From Pseudoalteromonas aurantia (GTDB taxonomy: Bacteria; Pseudomonadota; Gammaproteobacteria; Enterobacterales; Alteromonadaceae): a stretch of DNA of 64,000 nucleotides. This document shows, in pieces, positions 8,166 through 17,422 of this stretch. The stretch lies in NCBI RefSeq assembly GCF_005886875.1, contig NZ_PNBY01000050.1, forward strand, positions 1 to 64,000, written 5' to 3'. The notes below the pieces were generated by a model. That model was not told where the DNA came from. It saw only the letters and a list, made by a program, of their open reading frames with translations, and did not search any database. Position 1 is the stretch's first letter; every line of letters begins with the position of its first letter. Position numbers and translations under genes: made by a program.

Positions 8166-10595
8166 TTAAATAGGAGAGCCTGGTGGCGTTTTAATTGCCT
8201 TATAATTCACTGGCCACTGCCCAGATGCTAAAAAATACTGCACGTGTTCAGATAAAAACTGCTTAAATGCACTCTCTCCTTTAGAAACATCATTAAATAA
8301 CCCTGATTGCGTATATTCTTCCACTAATTGAGTTAAATAAAAACGTAGCTGCGCCTGCACTTCTGGGTCGACCTGTTCGCTAATGCTCAAGTCCGCCAGC
8401 TTTTTCGCGGTTAGAAATTGCACGCGCTGCGCTAATTTCTTACCCATTGCAAGCTGCTCTTTATTATTAAAGATGTGATCGTACGTTTGACTGAGTAAGT
8501 CATCTAAACTCAATGCACTTGGTGATCTCGCACCTTGCTGCGCAATTCGATTCAGTCGTTGTGAATTGAAAAGTAATTTTAAAGTATGATTGGCTGACGC
8601 TTCAGGCAATGCCATTGCATCAAATGTTAAACCTGTGCGCCCATATACACTTTCACGTGTCTTTGACTCGCCGTACGCCTTAGGCGGCAAGATTGCTAAT
8701 ATTGATTCTGGTATTTGTAATGCACCTACCTCTAAAGTTGCTAGCATAGCAACTAATGCTTGCTGCTGCTGCGCTTTTGGTACTACCTGTGCGCCTTTTA
8801 CAGGCTGCTCACCACGCACTTCATAGTCATAATCAACACCTCCGATGAGTTTAACCGCAGACTCAACCTGAAAACGATGGAACAAGTACAATGGTACTAA
8901 CTTTTCCTCAAGCTGAGACAAGGCTTCTCCCTGTTTTAGATTAGTGATCCCAAACGTACTGAGAGCCTGCTTTCGTACATCGAGTACGCGTAATAATTCC
9001 GCGGATGGATCGTTACCATTGTCCCATAAGTGTGCCGTTGGATGCGCACCACCTTGCGCTCTTGCATCTCTGTCGGAAATAAACTCCAGCCCTTGCGCTC
9101 GATTATCTGCCAATATTGCTGCTAATGCTTGCGCTTCATCATTGGCACCAAAGTCACTATATCCATACTTTACGACTTGCTTATCCCAGTCTCCCATGCC
9201 CTTGGCATAGCCTTGGGTAATATCTAGTTTGCCTTGACCATCGAAGCCAACCAATGGATGAGGATAATCCATCACCGATGCACGCTCTTTTGCTGACGCA
9301 GAGAAATTATGCGCAATCCCCAATGTATGACCAATCTCATGTGCGCTTAATTGACGAATGCGATCAAGTGCCATGGCATGCAAGTTTTTAGTCACTTCGT
9401 CCCCTTTGGCAAAAGGCGCAGCCAAAGCTTGGGCAATAAGAATATCTTGACGAACACGCAGCGAACCTAATGTAACGTGGCCTTTAATGATCTCCCCAGT
9501 TCGCGGGTCAATAACAGAAGCACCATATGACCAGCCACGCGTTGCTCTGTGCACCCATTGGATCACGTTGTAACGAATATCCATAGGATCAGCATGCGCT
9601 GGCAGCATTTTTACTTGAAAAGCATTCTTATAGCCTGCCGCCACAAACGCCTCATCCCACCACTGCGCACCTTCTAATAAGGCTGTTTTAACCGGCTCAG
9701 GAACACCGGGATCTAAATAATAAATAATCGGTTTAACTGGCTCACTTACGGCCTGTGTCGGATCTTTTTTCGCTAAACGGTGGCGAGGAATATAACGTAC
9801 AAACATCGACTTACTCAAAGGAGCTGAGTAATCTTTATGTTCAATGCTCCAAAAACCTGATTGTGGATGGAACTTGCGAGGTGTGTAATTACTATCCGGC
9901 AGCTTCACTAAAGAGTGATGCTGATGCACTGTTAATACATGAGGATCTGCGCTGACTTGACGCACATATTCGCCAGGGTTCTTACCTTTAAATGTGAGTA
10001 ATGCTTCTAACTCGGTATTATCAACAAATGCTTTTGAACGCGGCATAAACACCGCACTTCTTGCGCTATCTAAGCTAAAGCTACCTTGCTTTCTCGCCGC
10101 TAATGTACGGCTTACACCATGTACATCCGTCAATAAATAAGGGGTGTAATCGACAAGCACACTGTCATTGTCTTCTGCAACCACCTTAAAACCATGTAAT
10201 ACACTCGACGCAAACGCCTCTTTTACGCTTTGCTGTTCAGCCGCATTATTTGAGCTTGCTTGATAATACGTATTTAGCGCTCGCAACATCACTTTGTCAC
10301 CAAAGCGTTCAAACTGCACCATGTACGTGCCACCTAATTGCCCACGATCTAGGCCAATATCATTTGAACCAACCCCATATGGCAAGCTATGCTGTAATAA
10401 GAATGGCTGTTTAAACTTATCTACATCTAAGTAAATTTTGCCACTATGGTTATCGGCAAAAAATGAATAATAGCCAGGAAAGTGATTAAGTTTGTCAGTA
10501 AACTCATCAATAGACTTAATTGCTGCGTGCGCTTGGGTTATCATAGCGCCTAGCAAAGTGCAGAGAATATAAGGGAGTAACTTAGACTTTTGCAT
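8166..10595 (-). CDS. Secreted zinc-dependent metalloprotease, metzincin type
   Basis: About 809 residues from the ATG at 10595 (MQKSKLLPYILC...), which has AAGGTAAG upstream. An upstream in-frame start would add 22 residues without a ribosome site. Residues 1-24 are a signal peptide ending near ITQAHA, so the protein is exported. HEIGHTLGIAHN near residue 417 is the HExxHxxGxxH zinc motif, and SVMDYPHP shortly after is the Met-turn, so it is a metzincin. The long N-terminal region resembles DUF5117-type proteases common in marine bacteria. It stands alone between argE and fbp. Confidence 0.85.
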   Translation of the reverse strand: MQKSKLLPYILCTLLGAMITQAHAAIKSIDEFTDKLNHFPGYYSFFADNHSGKIYLDVDKFKQPFLLQHSLPYGVGSNDIGLDRGQLGGTYMVQFERFGDKVMLRALNTYYQASSNNAAEQQSVKEAFASSVLHGFKVVAEDNDSVLVDYTPYLLTDVHGVSRTLAARKQGSFSLDSARSAVFMPRSKAFVDNTELEALLTFKGKNPGEYVRQVSADPHVLTVHQHHSLVKLPDSNYTPRKFHPQSGFWSIEHKDYSAPLSKSMFVRYIPRHRLAKKDPTQAVSEPVKPIIYYLDPGVPEPVKTALLEGAQWWDEAFVAAGYKNAFQVKMLPAHADPMDIRYNVIQWVHRATRGWSYGASVIDPRTGEIIKGHVTLGSLRVRQDILIAQALAAPFAKGDEVTKNLHAMALDRIRQLSAHEIGHTLGIAHNFSASAKERASVMDYPHPLVGFDGQGKLDITQGYAKGMGDWDKQVVKYGYSDFGANDEAQALAAILADNRAQGLEFISDRDARAQGGAHPTAHLWDNGNDPSAELLRVLDVRKQALSTFGITNLKQGEALSQLEEKLVPLYLFHRFQVESAVKLIGGVDYDYEVRGEQPVKGAQVVPKAQQQQALVAMLATLEVGALQIPESILAILPPKAYGESKTRESVYGRTGLTFDAMALPEASANHTLKLLFNSQRLNRIAQQGARSPSALSLDDLLSQTYDHIFNNKEQLAMGKKLAQRVQFLTAKKLADLSISEQVDPEVQAQLRFYLTQLVEEYTQSGLFNDVSKGESAFKQFLSEHVQYFLASGQWPVNYKAIKTPPGSPI

Positions 10596-10752
10596 ATTCT
10601 TACCTTTGTTATTAGAGGTTTTAATGGTCGTAATGCGCCTAGTATATAAAATTGTATACAAAGTTCAGCCATTTTAAGACGAAATTCAGCGCGGTTGTTG
10701 TTGTCTCTCACATAAATAAACAGCAACCAAAACGTTATCAGGATCAAAAATT

Positions 10753-11721
10753 ATGCGTAGACTGCCCCCGGTGTTAATTGAAGATGGTTGCTCTAGAGAA
10801 TTACTGTCACTTATTCGTACTATCTTAGCGGCATGTAAAGAAATTTCCTTTCGTGTTGGTCAAGGTGCACTCTCTGGCGTATTAGGTTCAACACTGGATG
10901 AGAATATCCAAGGCGAGACTCAAAAGAAGTTAGATGTTTTATCAAATCAACTGCTAAAAGACATTTTACTAGAGTCTGGATACGTCAAAGCCATCGCATC
11001 TGAAGAAGAAGATTATACGGTCGCCGGTAACCCTGATGCTGACTATATCGTGGCTTTTGATCCCCTAGATGGCTCATCAAATACCGATATTAACTCTTTA
11101 GTTGGCACTATATTCTCAATTATGGCTGCACCAAAAGAGGCTGATCCTGCAGACCCTGCTATTTTCATGCAGCCTGGCCACCAGCAAGTTGCAGCCGGCT
11201 ATGTTTTATATGGCCCGAGCACGACGCTTGCACTCACCACTGGTAAAGGCACCCGCATCTTTACCCTTGATAAAACGCATGGCAGTTTCTTACTGACAGA
11301 AGAGTTTGCAAAAATCCCTGAAGACACGCAAGAATACGCAATTAACGCGTCAAATCAGCGCCATTGGCAACCGGCAATGCAAAACTACATCAATGATTTA
11401 CAGGCTGGAAGTACTGGCCCGCGAGCAAAAGACTTCAATATGCGCTGGATCGCCGCCATGGTAGGTGATGTACATAGGGTATTATGCCGCGGTGGCATTT
11501 TCACTTACCCTACAGATACGAAAAACCCTGAAAAGCCATACAAATTACGTTTACTTTATGAAGCCAACCCTATGGCAATGCTCGTCGAGCAAGCCGGTGG
11601 CATCGCCCATACTGGTGAGCAACGTATTATGGATATTGCACCAGATGCAATCCACCAACGTGTTGCGGTGATTTTAGGCTCTAAGAATGAAGTAGAAACC
11701 TGCCTAAATTACCATAAGTAA
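10753..11721 (+). CDS. fbp: Fructose-1,6-bisphosphatase, class 1
   Basis: 322 residues. It removes the 1-phosphate of fructose 1,6-bisphosphate in gluconeogenesis. EEEDY and [11 protein letters not shown] (near residue 115) are the metal-binding signatures. It is divergent from the metalloprotease gene and ends before a long hairpin. Length and motifs are standard. Confidence 0.96.
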   Translation: MRRLPPVLIEDGCSRELLSLIRTILAACKEISFRVGQGALSGVLGSTLDENIQGETQKKLDVLSNQLLKDILLESGYVKAIASEEEDYTVAGNPDADYIVAFDPLDGSSNTDINSLVGTIFSIMAAPKEADPADPAIFMQPGHQQVAAGYVLYGPSTTLALTTGKGTRIFTLDKTHGSFLLTEEFAKIPEDTQEYAINASNQRHWQPAMQNYINDLQAGSTGPRAKDFNMRWIAAMVGDVHRVLCRGGIFTYPTDTKNPEKPYKLRLLYEANPMAMLVEQAGGIAHTGEQRIMDIAPDAIHQRVAVILGSKNEVETCLNYHK

Positions 11722-11734
11722 TTCAGTCTGTTAA

Positions 11735-11774
11735 AGCTAGTTGAATCATAGTGTGCACTGCTATTCAACTAGCT
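11735..11774. terminator. Hairpin between convergent fbp and GNAT genes
   Basis: Perfect 12-base arms (AGCTAGTTGAAT at 11735-11746 and its complement at 11763-11774) with a 16-base loop. No T run follows, so it may be a weak terminator or an mRNA end-protecting hairpin. Confidence 0.55.
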
Positions 11775-11783
11775 AAGATATGC

Positions 11784-12275
11784 TTAACTCTGAGCTTTTA
11801 TATCTCTTAACCAATCTGACAATGATATTTCCCTCCCCACCAAAGCGACTCTTAATAAACCCCAGTCTTGTTGTAACCAATCACATAATGCGTTCGCCAA
11901 TTGTGGCTCAAGCTGTAACTCTTTTTCATCAAGCCAAAAGTAAAGCTCGCAATCAAATTCAATATTGCGACTTGCATCGACATAAACACTGCCAATACAG
12001 GCTCTAGTGGCTACTTTGAACACGCTAAATGCAAACGCCTCTCGTTGCTCAAACTCACTTTGATGGTGGGCCAAAGACGCCGTGTTTTCTGCTAATGTCA
12101 TGTCTGCTTTTGGCCAATTCATTATACCCTTAAAAAAAGCGCGTAGCCTAACCTGGTTACGCATCACGACCTCGTAGTCTTGTAACGCCACACTTGGCTC
12201 TAGCATTACCAGTTTAAAGGTCGCATCCTCGTACTTATCAAACACCGCCTTAGGACATAACACACTCATTATCAT
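11784..12275 (-). CDS. GNAT-like acetyltransferase, substrate unknown
   Basis: 163 residues. The layout (LVMLEPSVALQDYEVVMRN at the start, then FAFSVF, CIGSVYVDAS, ending WGLLRVALVGREISLSDWL) looks like a GNAT fold in which GSVYVD would be the beta-4 strand. No clear acetyl-CoA Q/RxxG loop is seen, so activity is uncertain. It lies 20 bases after the next gene upstream on the same strand and forms a small operon with it. Confidence 0.55.
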   Translation of the reverse strand: MIMSVLCPKAVFDKYEDATFKLVMLEPSVALQDYEVVMRNQVRLRAFFKGIMNWPKADMTLAENTASLAHHQSEFEQREAFAFSVFKVATRACIGSVYVDASRNIEFDCELYFWLDEKELQLEPQLANALCDWLQQDWGLLRVALVGREISLSDWLRDIKAQS

Positions 12276-12295
12276 CGCTTTATGTATCCCTCTAT

Positions 12296-12628
12296 TTATT
12301 TGTCGATCAAGGCTATCAGCTTGCTCACCTTATCCATCGTGAGTGCCCCCATTTGATCTGGGTTGGCTAACGCATAAAGCGCCCCTTCAACCTGTGTATG
12401 ATCAATATCACCTCTAATTTCCAATAAGTTTGCCCATAACGCTAAATCATCACAGTTTATTTCTAATGACAAAACCCGTTGTAATACCGAGGTTAAGTCA
12501 GCATTCGTTACCGTATAAACTATTTGGCTTTGCTCAAATTGCAACAAGGCTGAAAATGCATCATTGCGCTGTTCGCCGAAAAAAACCACGGCTTTAATTG
12601 CCTCAATATGGGTGAATCTGTCAGTCAT
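12296..12628 (-). CDS. Conserved hypothetical protein
   Basis: 110 residues, soluble, no signal peptide or membrane segment. I do not recognise a domain. Predicted mostly helical with an acidic middle (LEINCDDLALWANLLEIRGD). It is first in a two-gene unit with the GNAT-like gene 20 bases downstream, and divergent from the cysteine-rich gene at 12765. Confidence 0.6.
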   Translation of the reverse strand: MTDRFTHIEAIKAVVFFGEQRNDAFSALLQFEQSQIVYTVTNADLTSVLQRVLSLEINCDDLALWANLLEIRGDIDHTQVEGALYALANPDQMGALTMDKVSKLIALIDK

Positions 12629-12764
12629 TATTAAGTTACCGATATTATTACAATAGAAAAAACCAATCTTCTTTTTGCATTAAAACCATCAACATAAAAA
12701 CCTAAAAAGCGAGTTGTGGTATTATGCGTCACTTGATGTTTGTTCAGCCTCAGGAGATCACCGT

Positions 12765-13103
12765 ATGCACTGTAATCACTGCCAACAAATACTCACTTGT
12801 CGCAACAGTGAACACTGCTGGTGCATGGACATGCCTAATATTATGCCATTACAAACAGATAAAGGCTGCCTGTGTCGCACCTGTTTAATATCATCTATTC
12901 GTCAAAAAATTGAAAAAATGGCAAACCAGCCGATCCGCCAACAAGTAAAGTTGGCAAAACAATACGCCCACTCAAACTCTTTTATTGAAGGGCTTGATTA
13001 CGACATGGAAGAAGGTTTTATGGTTATGACGCGATGGGCTCATTTAAAACGTGGAAAATGCTGTGGTAATAATTGCCGGTATTGCCCTTACACAACACGC
13101 TAA
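12765..13103 (+). CDS. Cysteine-rich protein with CWC and DUF5522 domains
   Basis: 112 residues from ATG 12765, which has AGGAG eight bases upstream; an earlier in-frame ATG lacks one. The N-terminus (residues 1-45) carries CxxCxxxxxC...CWCMD and CLCRTC as in the cysteine-rich CWC family. The C-terminus, GLDYDMEEGFMVMTRWAHLK then CCGNNCRYCPY, is a DUF5522 domain. About twelve cysteines suggest metal binding. Function is not known for either domain. Directly downstream lies a decayed ROK-family fragment. Confidence 0.75.
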   Translation: MHCNHCQQILTCRNSEHCWCMDMPNIMPLQTDKGCLCRTCLISSIRQKIEKMANQPIRQQVKLAKQYAHSNSFIEGLDYDMEEGFMVMTRWAHLKRGKCCGNNCRYCPYTTR

Positions 13104-13104
13104 C

Positions 13105-13442
13105 TGGCTCATAAAAGCGAAAGAGCCGTTGAGACTGGCTATACATACCATTGAGTCACTACTGAATCCGCAAACAATTATTATCGGCGGTGACACATCT
13201 GACTGGTTGTGAAATTCGCTGCTTGCACAATTATGGCCTTTTATTCCCTCTATCTCGCAGTACGGTGAGCGTAAAGTTATTCGTGTAATCAAAGCACTGA
13301 TGACGCCAATATCGCGTTAAAAGGGTGTTCAACTCTGCCATTGCAAGCTGCGCTAGACCCGAATAGTACAAACACATTAGAAATTACGCCGCAACTTGCC
13401 TTATCCGAATTACACACTCTGATCTACCCTTCATCACAGTGA
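13105..13442 (+). pseudogene. Decayed C-terminal fragment of a ROK-family sugar kinase/repressor
   Basis: Translation from 13105 gives LRLAIHTIESLLNPQTIIIGGD, which matches the ROK-family C-terminal pattern (a helix, then dPetIvigGg). The reading meets TGA at 13210, continues in frame as NSLLAQLWPFIPSISQ, then must shift frame near 13290 to read ANIALKGCSTLPLQAALD, ending at 13442. Only about the last 110 residues remain. The 5' part has been replaced by the CWC/DUF5522 gene, and its 3' end overlaps the sulfurtransferase stop. It is not expected to make protein. Confidence 0.6.
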
Positions 13443-14269
13443 ATAGGAAGTTCGCCACTGAGTGCCGAATTCCCCCACTCACTCCATGAGCCATCGTAAA
13501 CGGATAAATCACGGTACCCACATTCATCCGCAGCAAGTGCCAATATGCATGCCGTCACACCTGATCCACAGCTAAACTGTAAGCTTTTGTCTGTGCAATC
13601 CAATCGATTAAAAATAATGTGTAATTCAGCTAACGGCCGAACTAACCCACTTTCAGATAATAAAGCGCTGTAATGTAAATTTTTGCTGTTCGGGATGTGA
13701 CCACCACGCATACCTATGCGGGGCTCGGGCTCCCCCCCAGAAAAGCGCAGCGGGCTGCGTGCATCAAGTAACAAACTATCACTGTCAGGTATAGAGTTAA
13801 GCACCTTTTCTTTGTCAATAAAATACGTTCTGGTGATATCAGGTTGCGCTATAAAGTCACCAATTTCGTTTGTTTTGCTATACGCTTGCTGAGTTGCATA
13901 GCCGCACCGTACCCACTCTGGCAAGCCCCCATCCATAATAAAAACCTGTTCAAATCCCATACTTTTTAACATCCACCAAGCCCTCGCAGCTGAAAAAAGC
14001 CCTTTATCGTCATACACCACAATGGTATCAGTTTGGTTCACACCCAATTGACGCATGTGAGCCTGAAATTGGTATTGATCACACATCATATTAGACAGTG
14101 CCGTATTCTCTTCAGACAAAGCGTAACTAATATCAAAGCGTTGCGCCCCCTTAACAATTGTAAAAGGCTTATAGGGCTCATCTTGTCCTGGTTTCACAAT
14201 CCCCGCATCAAACACCAAAACACTCTCTAAATGCTTTGCTACCCATGCACAACTTTTCAAGTTTTTCAT
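13424..14269 (-). CDS. sseA: 3-mercaptopyruvate sulfurtransferase (rhodanese family)
   Basis: 281 residues with two rhodanese domains (about 1-130 and 150-275). The active loop CGSGVTA (cysteine near 232) is the mercaptopyruvate-type sequence rather than the CRKGVT loop of thiosulfate sulfurtransferases. It moves sulfur from mercaptopyruvate to thiol acceptors. Neighbours do not suggest a special role. It is divergent from the glycosyltransferase pair. Confidence 0.9.
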   Translation of the reverse strand: MKNLKSCAWVAKHLESVLVFDAGIVKPGQDEPYKPFTIVKGAQRFDISYALSEENTALSNMMCDQYQFQAHMRQLGVNQTDTIVVYDDKGLFSAARAWWMLKSMGFEQVFIMDGGLPEWVRCGYATQQAYSKTNEIGDFIAQPDITRTYFIDKEKVLNSIPDSDSLLLDARSPLRFSGGEPEPRIGMRGGHIPNSKNLHYSALLSESGLVRPLAELHIIFNRLDCTDKSLQFSCGSGVTACILALAADECGYRDLSVYDGSWSEWGNSALSGELPIHCDEG

Positions 14270-14355
14270 AAAAGCTCTATGTTATAATTTAACTTCAGAT
14301 ATCATGTACTGTAATATTAAATCGAATAAAAACAGTAATAAACTTACTCATTGCT

Positions 14356-15363
14356 ATGAAAATAATAAACCCGAATTTCATTACAGGCCCACTATTAGTC
14401 GTGTTACCTAAATTTATTGGGGATGTTATTAATACTCTGCCTGCACTTGAGTTACTGAGTAAGTTATACCCCGAGCAGCATATTTATTTACTCGCTCGCC
14501 CCCATTTAATCGAATTATTGCAAAAGACGACCATCCCAAATATAGAAGTGATTGAAGACAACCGATATACAAAAGGTCAAAAACAGTCGTTTTGGCACTT
14601 AGCTAGCCTACTTAAAAGTTATCATTTTTCACTTGCATTACTGTTAAGGGGCTCCCTACGAGAAGCTATTTTATGTAAGTTCGTAGGTATTTCGCATGTC
14701 ATAGGATATGCGCAAAATTTACGTTCAGGTTTTCTCAGTCATGCACTCAAACTCAATCCATGCCATCATTATATTCATCGCTACTGTAGGTTAGTGAATG
14801 ACACTCATGGGCAACCGTTCGAGACTTATTCAGCACCCAAATTGCGTTCTAGTCCTCTAAAGAGCCCTTTACCTGACAACTCGGCATTAAAGGTCGGGCT
14901 ATATTTTGGTGGTCAAAATAAGGGGAGCCGTCATTATCCAACAGAACTTGCTCAACAAGTAATTACACAGCTTACCAAACAACTTCAGTGCCAATTTTTT
15001 GTTTTTGGAGATCAAAGCGAAAGTCAAGATAACGCATGTTTACGCCATGCTCACTACCATCATGAGGTGCAAATAACAGACCTAAGTGGTAAAACAACCT
15101 TACCCATACTTATTGATAACATTGCGGTAATGGATTTAATGATAAGCATTGATTCTGGGCCTATGCATATGGCCTGTGCTGTCGGTACTCCATGTATCGC
15201 ATTGGTCGGTTTTGGTACATCACCTTGGTCTATTGTTGAACCTAAAAATGACAATTTCATTGCCATTAGAAGTAATAGTACCAGTCTCATTGAGTCAAAC
15301 ATTATCACCTCAATTACGCCACATGGTATTGTAAAAGCAGGACTGAGGTTATTAAATCGTTAA
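14356..15363 (+). CDS. Glycosyltransferase family 9 (heptosyltransferase-like)
   Basis: 335 residues. LLVVLPKFIGDVINTLPALE at the start and DSGPMHMACAVGTPCIALVG near residue 270 are the two hallmark regions of ADP-heptose:LPS heptosyltransferases. It likely adds a heptose or similar sugar to the LPS core at the inner membrane. The gene is followed after 62 bases by a family 25 glycosyltransferase, which fits a small LPS/LOS core set. The exact acceptor cannot be told. Confidence 0.85.
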   Translation: MKIINPNFITGPLLVVLPKFIGDVINTLPALELLSKLYPEQHIYLLARPHLIELLQKTTIPNIEVIEDNRYTKGQKQSFWHLASLLKSYHFSLALLLRGSLREAILCKFVGISHVIGYAQNLRSGFLSHALKLNPCHHYIHRYCRLVNDTHGQPFETYSAPKLRSSPLKSPLPDNSALKVGLYFGGQNKGSRHYPTELAQQVITQLTKQLQCQFFVFGDQSESQDNACLRHAHYHHEVQITDLSGKTTLPILIDNIAVMDLMISIDSGPMHMACAVGTPCIALVGFGTSPWSIVEPKNDNFIAIRSNSTSLIESNIITSITPHGIVKAGLRLLNR

Positions 15364-15425
15364 CACTCTACATTTATTTGTATTTTCGGTATTATATATA
15401 AATATTTAGTTTACGTAGTATCGAC

Positions 15426-16172
15426 ATGCCGCTACCAATTTTTGTTATTAATATGAAGAGCAGCGCCGAGCGCTGGCAGAAAACCCATAGTAGACTGCAT
15501 AGCTTAGGCTTAGAGTGTGTGAGATTTGAAGCAACCGTAGGAAAATCACTGAGCGAAGCTGAAATCTCAACATGGTATGATGCTGACGCTAATTTACGTA
15601 AACACCATCGAAATATGACTCCAGGTGAAATAGGTTGCTACATTAGCCATATGCGTGTGTGGCAGCATATACACGATAAAAATATGCCCGCGGCTATCAT
15701 TTTAGAAGATGACCTAATCATTGAGGAACATCTCAGTAAAACAATCGACCAATTAAATATGCTCAACAACTGGGATATGATCAAGTTATCTGATAATCGA
15801 GCAAACCCTTTTATTGAAAGTTTCACTTTAGCCACACCACTAACACTAGGCAATTACTTTAAGGTCCCCAATGGGACTCAAGGCTATGCCATTAGCTTAT
15901 CTGGCGCTAAAAAGCTTTTACAGCGTAAACCTTTTTTCAGACCTGTAGACGTTGATATCCAATTTCACAGTGAAGTAAATCTAAATTTAGTCGGAATTAA
16001 GCCATACCCACTCAGTGAAGACCTCTCTTTTATAAGCGAAATTGCAAACGCGAATGCTGGGGCTCATTCTAATAGAAGCACCTTTTTAAGAAATGCAAAG
16101 CACCGAATTGCCATGTATTTACAACGTAAAAAAATTTCTGGGGATTTGAACAAAGTCATTAAACCTCGATGA
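15426..16172 (+). CDS. Glycosyltransferase family 25 (LOS biosynthesis)
   Basis: 248 residues. FVINMKSSAERW at the N-terminus, PGEIGCYISHMRVW and AIILEDDL are the classic family 25 motifs, the last holding the metal-binding acidic pair. Family members add galactose or other sugars to lipooligosaccharide. It follows the heptosyltransferase-like gene and its 3' end overlaps the convergent globin gene by 14 bases. Confidence 0.88.
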   Translation: MPLPIFVINMKSSAERWQKTHSRLHSLGLECVRFEATVGKSLSEAEISTWYDADANLRKHHRNMTPGEIGCYISHMRVWQHIHDKNMPAAIILEDDLIIEEHLSKTIDQLNMLNNWDMIKLSDNRANPFIESFTLATPLTLGNYFKVPNGTQGYAISLSGAKKLLQRKPFFRPVDVDIQFHSEVNLNLVGIKPYPLSEDLSFISEIANANAGAHSNRSTFLRNAKHRIAMYLQRKKISGDLNKVIKPR

Positions 16173-16590
16173 TTTCACAGCGTAATGGGGCGAGTTTAGC
16201 GAGTACTTTATTTTGTATTTGATAAGGAATATGTGCATCAGTCATCGCATTGATGAATAATTCAACCACCAGATTGAAATCTCGTTCATTAATATTCATC
16301 CCTGTGTGTATTTTCACCATTGAATCGCCGTTATATTCACAGGGTCCCTCTAATAAAGCACACATATGATTAATAAAGCCAGCTCTAAAGTGCGATATAT
16401 TGCTGTCTGAAAAGTAATGAATAATTTGTGAGTTAGCCCCTATCCGTAGAATAAACGCATCTATAACGTGTTCAATTTTGGCCTGACCACCAAATTGTTG
16501 GTATAACGAATTACGCTTATGGAGCGTCTGACACCCAAATAGACTTATGAGAGTAATGCATAAGGTCACGCTTCTAAAAAAACGTTGCAT
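16159..16590 (-). CDS. Lipoprotein with group 1 truncated haemoglobin domain
   Basis: 143 residues from ATG 16590. MQRFFRSVTLCITLISLFGC is a lipoprotein signal with lipobox LFGC, so the mature protein is lipid-anchored outside the cytoplasm. The rest is a truncated globin: LYQQFGGQAKIEHVID at the start, then HFSD-type helix E region and IHTGMNINERDF, where His is the proximal haem ligand. A haem globin with a lipoprotein signal is unusual. It starts a few bases after the DUF3034 stop and is the last gene of a four-gene operon with a c-di-GMP protein and a cupredoxin. Confidence 0.8.
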   Translation of the reverse strand: MQRFFRSVTLCITLISLFGCQTLHKRNSLYQQFGGQAKIEHVIDAFILRIGANSQIIHYFSDSNISHFRAGFINHMCALLEGPCEYNGDSMVKIHTGMNINERDFNLVVELFINAMTDAHIPYQIQNKVLAKLAPLRCEIIEV

Positions 16591-16594
16591 CAGC

Positions 16595-17422
16595 TTAAAA
16601 GTACCCCGTAAGTGACACATACACCCCTTTTTGTGATTTAGACCCAGCGATTGAGCCAAAATTTAACCAAGCAGCGGTCACTGTCATCGATTTGTTAGGA
16701 AACCAAGCCAAAAAAGCAGTACGCCAATGTGATTCGCCAAGCCCAAGGTTTTGAGATTTTTCTTTAAATTCATAGCCAACGGCCATATGTGGAGTCAGGA
16801 AAATTGCAGAACTTGCTTCAAAGTGCCAACGGCTCGAGTGATCTGGCCCTCCATAACCTAACAAACCATTTTGATTCGCTTCACTATATCGCGTAGTCGC
16901 ATTCCAAAACCAATGATACCCTGCGATCGCGCCTAATTGTAACTTACTTACTGCGAAATAAAGATCATTGCCTTGCGATTCAGATGCGCCTAGCTGCTGG
17001 GCAACTGCATCATCAGACAATGACTTGTGCATAACTCCCACGCTCATTTGCGGCCAGCGGCTATACACCACATCACCATACAATCGTACTTTCATACCCA
17101 ATACAGACTGCTTGATCATCGTATCCGTCGCGACTACCGTAAAAGCTTGATCAGCAACACTGAGTTCTAACCTATCGAATAGATTAAGCTGCGCTCCGCA
17201 TACATTCAGGCGATAATCACTGAGCGCCGCGCCACTACAAAACGCACTCCCTCCCCACTCATTGTCACTTGCATAATTAGATAATTGCGCCCAAGGCACT
17301 ATCCCGCCACCAGCACTGCCATCAATTGATGAAGTGCCCGGTGTGGCTAATAGCTTACCTTCAGCAGCCTTCGCCTCTATAAAAAACCCGCACAGTAAGA
17401 TAACGTACTTAGCCCACCTCAT
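16595..17422 (-). CDS. DUF3034 family outer-membrane-like protein
   Basis: 275 residues with an N-terminal signal peptide (VILLCGFFIEAKAAEG). The sequence GTSSIDGSAGGGIVPWAQL and an aromatic C-terminal end (VSLTGYF) fit DUF3034, a predicted beta-barrel family of unknown function. Its start overlaps the GGDEF-EAL gene's end by 14 bases, and the globin lipoprotein follows closely, so all are translated together. It could be a porin-like partner of the system, but that is inference. Confidence 0.8.
   Translation of the reverse strand: MRWAKYVILLCGFFIEAKAAEGKLLATPGTSSIDGSAGGGIVPWAQLSNYASDNEWGGSAFCSGAALSDYRLNVCGAQLNLFDRLELSVADQAFTVVATDTMIKQSVLGMKVRLYGDVVYSRWPQMSVGVMHKSLSDDAVAQQLGASESQGNDLYFAVSKLQLGAIAGYHWFWNATTRYSEANQNGLLGYGGPDHSSRWHFEASSAIFLTPHMAVGYEFKEKSQNLGLGESHWRTAFLAWFPNKSMTVTAAWLNFGSIAGSKSQKGVYVSLTGYF

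Noticed and set aside
13044-13292. 82-residue minus-strand ORF
   Set aside because: Antisense to the CWC/DUF5522 gene and the ROK remnant; the plus-strand reading explains this stretch better.
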